Source: Parabacteroides sp. PF5-6 (GTDB lineage Bacteria > Bacteroidota > Bacteroidia > Bacteroidales > Tannerellaceae). Taken from it: a stretch of DNA of 64,000 nt. The translations under genes and the position numbers were made by a program. This document shows, one piece after another, positions 60,853-64,000 of this stretch. The notes beneath the pieces were generated by a model. It was not told the origin of the DNA. It saw only the letters and a list, made by a program, of their open reading frames with translations, and ran no database searches. Positions within the stretch are counted from its first letter, which is position 1. Every line of letters starts with the position of its first letter. The stretch spans positions 310,001-374,000 of the forward strand of contig NZ_JAQFIN010000003.1 in assembly GCF_029504695.1 (NCBI RefSeq), read 5' to 3'.

Positions 60853-60868
60853 GTTTTTCAACAGGTAA

Positions 60869-62098
60869 CTATTGAGCCATTTTTTTATAGATTTTCTCAA
60901 TGCCCGTAAACTGTTCTGAAAGTCCTTTCATATCGCTGCTTATCTTGCTATTAGTGATACGGGCGTAGATTTGAGTGGTTTCGATATTGGTGTGTCCCAA
61001 CATTTTTGAAACAGTTTCGATAGGAACACCTTTGCCCAGTGTTGTAGTGGTCGCGAAAGTATGACGGGCGAGGTGAAATGTAAGATTCTTCTTGATTCCG
61101 GCAAGGTCGGCAATCTCCTTCAAATAAGAATTAAGCTTTTGATTGCTGATTACAGGTAGGATTTTGCCGTTAGGGAGCTTGTCCTTATACTTATCCAAAA
61201 TCATTTTAGCAATGTCCAATAGAGGGACATTCACGTCGGTTCCTGTTTTTACTCGCTTAGTCATAATCCAAAGATTGCCGTCAAACGATTTGCGGATATG
61301 CTCTTTGCGAAGTCCTGCTACATCTATATAAGCTAAACCGCAAAAACATGAAAAGATAAACAAGTCGCGAACGTGTTCCAACCTTTCAGAAACAAGATTG
61401 AGTTCAAGTATTTTCTTGATTTCATCTTCTGTAAGATAGCCTCTATCAACTTTATGCAAGCGGATTTTATAATTCACGAAAGGATCGCCGGTAATTATTC
61501 CATTGTTACGGGCAATCAAAACAATACGTTTGAAAAACTGCATAAACTTAGCGGTTGTGTTGTGGTTGCAGCCGCCAACGGTCATCAGATAGACTTCAAA
61601 GTCTGTGATAAACATATTGTTTATAGACTTCAAGGCTATATCAGAAGACTTATACTTCGTTTGGATAAAGCTCGCAAGGTGTTTGCGGGTTACTTCATAC
61701 TTTTGGTGGGTAGATGCAGATTTGGACAGACCTATAAGCCGCTTCACATCATCGTTATGCTTCTGAAATAAGTTCAGTAACGTTTCGTGGTTCTCGGTAT
61801 GCCCTAAAAATTCATTCTTGACTTGTTCGGCGGTAACATAGTTTTCCCGCCGTTGCTGCTCATGGTAGATTTTGTGCAGCGATGCCTTAATATCATCCAG
61901 TAGATTGTTGATTTGGACACAAGACTTCCCGGTCGCCTTCCCTGCTTTTACGCTCCAATTATCGGGATGGATGCTTTGTTTCGTACTAAATTGGCAAATT
62001 TTTCCGTCAACGGTAACTCTTGCCATAATTGTTACCTCTCCATTACGCTTTTCCGACCCTTTTTTCAGGTAGAAAAGGACTTTAAATGTACTCTTCAT
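60869..62098 (-). CDS. Tyrosine-type integrase of the tRNA-Ser island
   Basis: A complete 409-aa site-specific recombinase. The N-terminal arm-binding part starts MKSTFKVLFYLKKGSEKRNGEV. The core-binding domain contains GGCNHNTTAKFMQFFKRIVL. The catalytic domain has HxxR in FHLARHTFATT, His in LGHTNIETT and nucleophile Tyr378 in QIYARI. The first catalytic Arg of other families is absent (FCGLAYIDV), as in the broken relative at 46785. It lies next to tRNA-Ser with its 5' end towards the tRNA, so transcription runs into the island. It is expected to recombine the 20-bp att repeat. Confidence 0.95.
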   Translation of the reverse strand: MKSTFKVLFYLKKGSEKRNGEVTIMARVTVDGKICQFSTKQSIHPDNWSVKAGKATGKSCVQINNLLDDIKASLHKIYHEQQRRENYVTAEQVKNEFLGHTENHETLLNLFQKHNDDVKRLIGLSKSASTHQKYEVTRKHLASFIQTKYKSSDIALKSINNMFITDFEVYLMTVGGCNHNTTAKFMQFFKRIVLIARNNGIITGDPFVNYKIRLHKVDRGYLTEDEIKKILELNLVSERLEHVRDLFIFSCFCGLAYIDVAGLRKEHIRKSFDGNLWIMTKRVKTGTDVNVPLLDIAKMILDKYKDKLPNGKILPVISNQKLNSYLKEIADLAGIKKNLTFHLARHTFATTTTLGKGVPIETVSKMLGHTNIETTQIYARITNSKISSDMKGLSEQFTGIEKIYKKMAQ

Positions 62099-62196
62099 AA
62101 TCTCAATTTTTACTGTTACAAAATTACTTTTAACTTGTTAAATATGAGATATATGCAAACTGTACAAAAGTGGACAAAGGGAGGTCAAATTCAGAC

Positions 62197-62239
62197 AAAT
62201 CGTTACCGTTTTTGTCCAGAACGGAATCGGTAACGATTT
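62197..62239. repeat. Inverted AAATCGTTACCG motif upstream of the integrase
   Basis: AAATCGTTACCG (62197-62208) and CGGTAACGATTT (62228-62239) are exact reverse complements with a 19-bp spacer, about 100 bp upstream of the integrase start. It shares the AATCGTTACC word with 60809-60852. Confidence 0.7.
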
Positions 62240-62303
62240 AGGCACAAAAACCTGTCTTTTTTAGTCCTTTTCGTGTCCTGATAGCCGAACTTTTTAAAAG
62301 CAA

Positions 62304-62336
62304 AAAACCCTACAAGTTATTGACTTGTAGGGTTTT
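62304..62336 (-). terminator. Terminator between tRNA-Ser and integrase
   Basis: AAAACCCTACAAGT (62304-62317) pairs perfectly over 14 bp with ACTTGTAGGGTTTT (62323-62336). The A-run at its left end is a U-run on the minus strand. It would end tRNA-Ser transcription; since it lies inside the element, the island seems to supply the tRNA gene with a new terminator. Confidence 0.8.
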
Positions 62337-62366
62337 GTCCTGTGGTTGTCCAGTTTTGACCAGACC

Positions 62367-62386
62367 TTCCAGCGGAGAGAGAGGGA
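62367..62386 (-). other. Right attachment site (att) at the tRNA-Ser 3' end
   Basis: Identical over 20 bp to 44995-45014. It covers the 3' strand of the acceptor stem and part of the T-arm (14 bp) plus 6 bp downstream, so the tRNA gene stays intact after insertion. Confidence 0.88.
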
Positions 62387-62457
62387 TTCGAACCCCCGGA
62401 AGCTCTCACTTCAACGGTTTTCAAGACCGCCGCAATCGACCACTCTGCCATCTCTCC
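62373..62457 (-). tRNA. tRNA-Ser (anticodon UGA)
   Basis: Read on the minus strand: acceptor stem GGAGAGA/TCTCTCC with discriminator G, D-arm AGAGTGGTCGATTGC, anticodon loop CTTGAAA with anticodon TGA, a long serine-type variable arm, and T-arm GGGGGTTCGAATCCCTC. The 85-nt length is normal for tRNA-Ser. CCA is not encoded. It is the insertion target of the island. Confidence 0.96.
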
Positions 62458-62635
62458 ATTGTTAATGAATCAATATGATCAAAAGTTTATCACTACATGA
62501 ATTGCGTTTTCTCTCAAACGCGGTGCAAATGTAGTGATTTTTCTTTTACTTCCTAAGGTTTGGAGGATATTTTTTCGTTTTTGTTTATTATTTTTCTTTT
62601 AGGATTTATTGGATAGTGCGTAAGTGTTTTATTCC

Positions 62636-62643
62636 TAATTTTG
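62636..62643 (+). promoter_or_regulatory. Possible -7 element for the thioredoxin-like gene
   Basis: TAATTTTG matches TAnnTTTG and lies about 30 bp upstream of the start codon at 62673. The best -33 candidate (ATTG at 62608-62611) is 24 bp away, slightly long. Confidence 0.45.
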
Positions 62644-62672
62644 TAGCTGTATTAACTAGTGTATGCATTTGT

Positions 62673-63137
62673 ATGAAGAATTTGAAAAATTTATTTTTAA
62701 TAAGCGTTCTGCTCTTTGCGGTGAGCTGTTCCATGGCGGCAAAGGATAAGACGAATACAAGTAAAGCAAGCCAGGGCGAGGTGATCACGTTGAACAAAGC
62801 GGATTTCTTAACCAAGGTTTTCAACTACGAAAAGAACCAGGAAGAATGGGTGTACGAAGGGAATAAGCCTTGCATCATCGACTTCTATGCCGACTGGTGC
62901 CCGCCTTGCAAGAAAATCGCTCCGATCCTGAAGGAGTTGGCTGCCGATTACAAAGAGGATATCATTATCTATAAAGTCAATATCGACAACGAGCAGGAAC
63001 TGAAAGCTCTTTTCGGTATCCAGAGCATTCCTTCTCTTTTGTTCGTTCCGGCAAAGGGACAGCCTCAGATGGCACAAGGTGCTTTGCCAAAAGAGGTTTT
63101 TGTGGAACAAATCGATGGATTTCTTTTAGGAAAATAA
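62673..63137 (+). CDS. Thioredoxin-family lipoprotein
   Basis: A 154-aa exported thiol-disulfide protein. The frame opens at 62616; the Met at 62673 gives a lipoprotein signal (MKNLKNLFLISVLLFAVSC). The thioredoxin fold has the active site DFYADWCPPCKKIAPIL and the cis-Pro loop QSIPSLLFV. The WCPPC motif points to a reducing or repair role for periplasmic proteins. It ends at array A6, which also works as its terminator. Confidence 0.92.
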   Translation: MKNLKNLFLISVLLFAVSCSMAAKDKTNTSKASQGEVITLNKADFLTKVFNYEKNQEEWVYEGNKPCIIDFYADWCPPCKKIAPILKELAADYKEDIIIYKVNIDNEQELKALFGIQSIPSLLFVPAKGQPQMAQGALPKEVFVEQIDGFLLGK

Positions 63138-63201
63138 AATAGCCGTATTTCGTCAACAGAATACCCGTATTTCGCAATGGAATACGGGTATTTTTTTCAA
63201 C
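63138..63201. repeat. Array A6: three 21-22 bp units, also a terminator
   Basis: Units start at 63138, 63160 and 63181 (22, 21 and 21 bp), each beginning AATA. The second and third are inverse in sequence (AATACCCGTATT and AATACGGGTATT), so they fold into a strong hairpin followed by a T-run at 63191-63197. It lies between convergent genes. Here one array of this class clearly has terminator form. Confidence 0.78.
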
Positions 63202-63206
63202 GCAGG

Positions 63207-64000
63207 CTAAAACTGAAAGTCCACCCCGCCCAACACAACAATGCCCGGCATCGGGTAGCCATTGTAAGTCTGGTAAGACGTATCTGTCAGGTTTTCTCCA
63301 TTCACAAACAGGGTCAGCCATGCATTTGGTTTGTAAGACACTTTGCAATTCAATAGTGCATAACTTTCCATCTGATCCTTTTCGTTGACCGTTTCCATAT
63401 ATAAGCCGTTGACATATTGGAAGTTCGGGGCAATCTGCACCTTTTTGATCTTCCAGTCCATCCCGACAAACACCTTATGTTTGGGAGCCAGGCCGGAAAT
63501 CCGCGTGTCCGTATCGATAAAACTGTAGTTTGCCCGCAGCTTCAACAGCGGAGAGAGATGGTAGTTCGCGGCGAAGTCAATCCCTTTGTTTGTAAACTTC
63601 CCGGTATTCATATTCTGCGGACCATTTTCACCCTGGATGGTAGCAATCATATTATCTCCTTTAGCGATATAACCGGTCAGCTCAAAATTCAACTGATCAT
63701 TCAATAACGATTGCAGATACGATAAATCATAATTCCACATCCTCTCCGGTTCCAGATCGGGATTGGCCGCCTTAAACATATAGAGTTCACGCAGGTTCGG
63801 GCTGCGGAAACCTTTGGATGCTGAAAATTTAAAGGTCGTTCCCTCCAACGCCTGATAAGAGATACCGGCCTGTGGAACCCATTCATTTCCATATCCTTCA
63901 TTATTCTCCAAACGGACACCGGCATTGATTGTCAGTCTATCGAACAGGTTTTGCTGGGCCACGACATAGCCGGCCACTTCATTTACCGTTTTATCCACCG
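63207..64000 (-). CDS. TonB-dependent receptor, C-terminal part (partial)
   Basis: The last about 264 residues of an outer-membrane receptor that continues past the window edge. Barrel motifs: GVRLENNEGYGNEWVPQAG, KGFRSPNLRELYM, NPDLEPERMWNYDLSY, and the closing FVNGENLTDTSYQTYNGYPMPG with the terminal FQF. The motif order is that of BtuB/siderophore-type receptors, not SusC. The ligand is unknown. Confidence 0.9.
   Translation of the reverse strand, partial: VDKTVNEVAGYVVAQQNLFDRLTINAGVRLENNEGYGNEWVPQAGISYQALEGTTFKFSASKGFRSPNLRELYMFKAANPDLEPERMWNYDLSYLQSLLNDQLNFELTGYIAKGDNMIATIQGENGPQNMNTGKFTNKGIDFAANYHLSPLLKLRANYSFIDTDTRISGLAPKHKVFVGMDWKIKKVQIAPNFQYVNGLYMETVNEKDQMESYALLNCKVSYKPNAWLTLFVNGENLTDTSYQTYNGYPMPGIVVLGGVDFQF

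Larger units (their letters stand above)
45015..62372. mobile_element. Genomic island (about 17.4 kb) integrated in tRNA-Ser(UGA)
   Basis: The region between the two 20-bp att copies is lower in GC than the flanking PULs, most clearly at 46.6-51.7 kb. It starts with the att at 44995-45014 and ends with an intact tyrosine integrase facing away from the tRNA. Cargo: ATPase, broken integrase/M23 pair, PH-domain protein, reverse transcriptase, IS110 element, metal operon, PcfJ/PcfK-like module, ORF6N/KilA-type genes. No relaxase, coupling protein or transfer pore genes are present, so it is at best mobilisable or integrative, not self-transmissible. Confidence 0.88.

Noticed and set aside
45015-62372. 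Island as a complete conjugative transposon (CTnDOT-like ICE)
   Set aside because: No relaxase, coupling protein, Tra genes, tetracycline resistance or rteABC regulators were found; only PcfJ/PcfK-type accessory genes are present.

Overview
The window is chromosomal DNA of a gut-type Bacteroidales bacterium, most probably Parabacteroides or a close relative. The evidence is two SusC/SusD pairs with surrounding glycan enzymes, a hybrid two-component regulator, TAnnTTTG-type promoter elements, and a tRNA-Ser island carrying PcfJ/PcfK-like genes. The genus is inferred from overall gene style only.

Positions 1-10923 hold polysaccharide utilisation locus (PUL) 1: the first codons of an exported protein, a serine-type sulfatase, SusD, SusC, and a divergent hybrid two-component sensor. 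A sulfated glycan is the likely target. Positions 10944-16415 are housekeeping-like: an FAD-dependent dehydrogenase, an outer-membrane barrel coupled to a lipoprotein, and RadA. Positions 16517-19520 carry a forward cluster of GH18 lipoprotein, ThuA-domain protein and exported Gfo/Idh/MocA oxidoreductase. Positions 19833-42868 hold PUL 2, all on the minus strand: a regulator with periplasmic propeller and AraC domain but no kinase, an ECF sigma factor without an anti-sigma gene, SusC, SusD, an alpha/beta-hydrolase-like protein, GH97, a GH28/49-like beta-helix protein, a heparinase II/III-like lyase, GH43, GH88 and GH51. Together these suit a plant-type glycan containing uronic acid, arabinofuranose and an alpha-linked hexose. 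A secreted M81-family (MlrC-like) hydrolase follows.

Positions 45015-62372 are a lower-GC genomic island inserted at the 3' end of tRNA-Ser(UGA). It is bounded by a 20-bp direct repeat and carries an intact tyrosine integrase next to the tRNA. Just outside the left repeat lies the 5' end of a second, related integrase with its own upstream region. This indicates that another element occupied the same tRNA earlier and was almost completely lost. Island cargo is an ATPase, a truncated integrase fused to a truncated M23 peptidase, a PH-domain membrane protein, a stand-alone reverse transcriptase with its own promoter (a candidate phage-defence gene), an IS110-family element with a candidate bridge RNA, a metal-handling operon (Cys-rich protein, TonB receptor, HMA-CDF transporter), a PcfJ/PcfK-like module and KilA/ORF6N-type genes. 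No relaxase or conjugation machinery was seen. Beyond the tRNA lie a thioredoxin-like lipoprotein and the end of a TonB receptor.

The most unusual signals are: (i) six intergenic arrays of unrelated sequence that all have a 22-bp period, about four copies and palindromic units; (ii) the upstream region of the IS110 transposase, which folds into two paralogous stem-loops sharing a 12-nt loop segment; (iii) the reverse transcriptase on the tRNA island; and (iv) the remains of stacked tRNA-Ser integrations.
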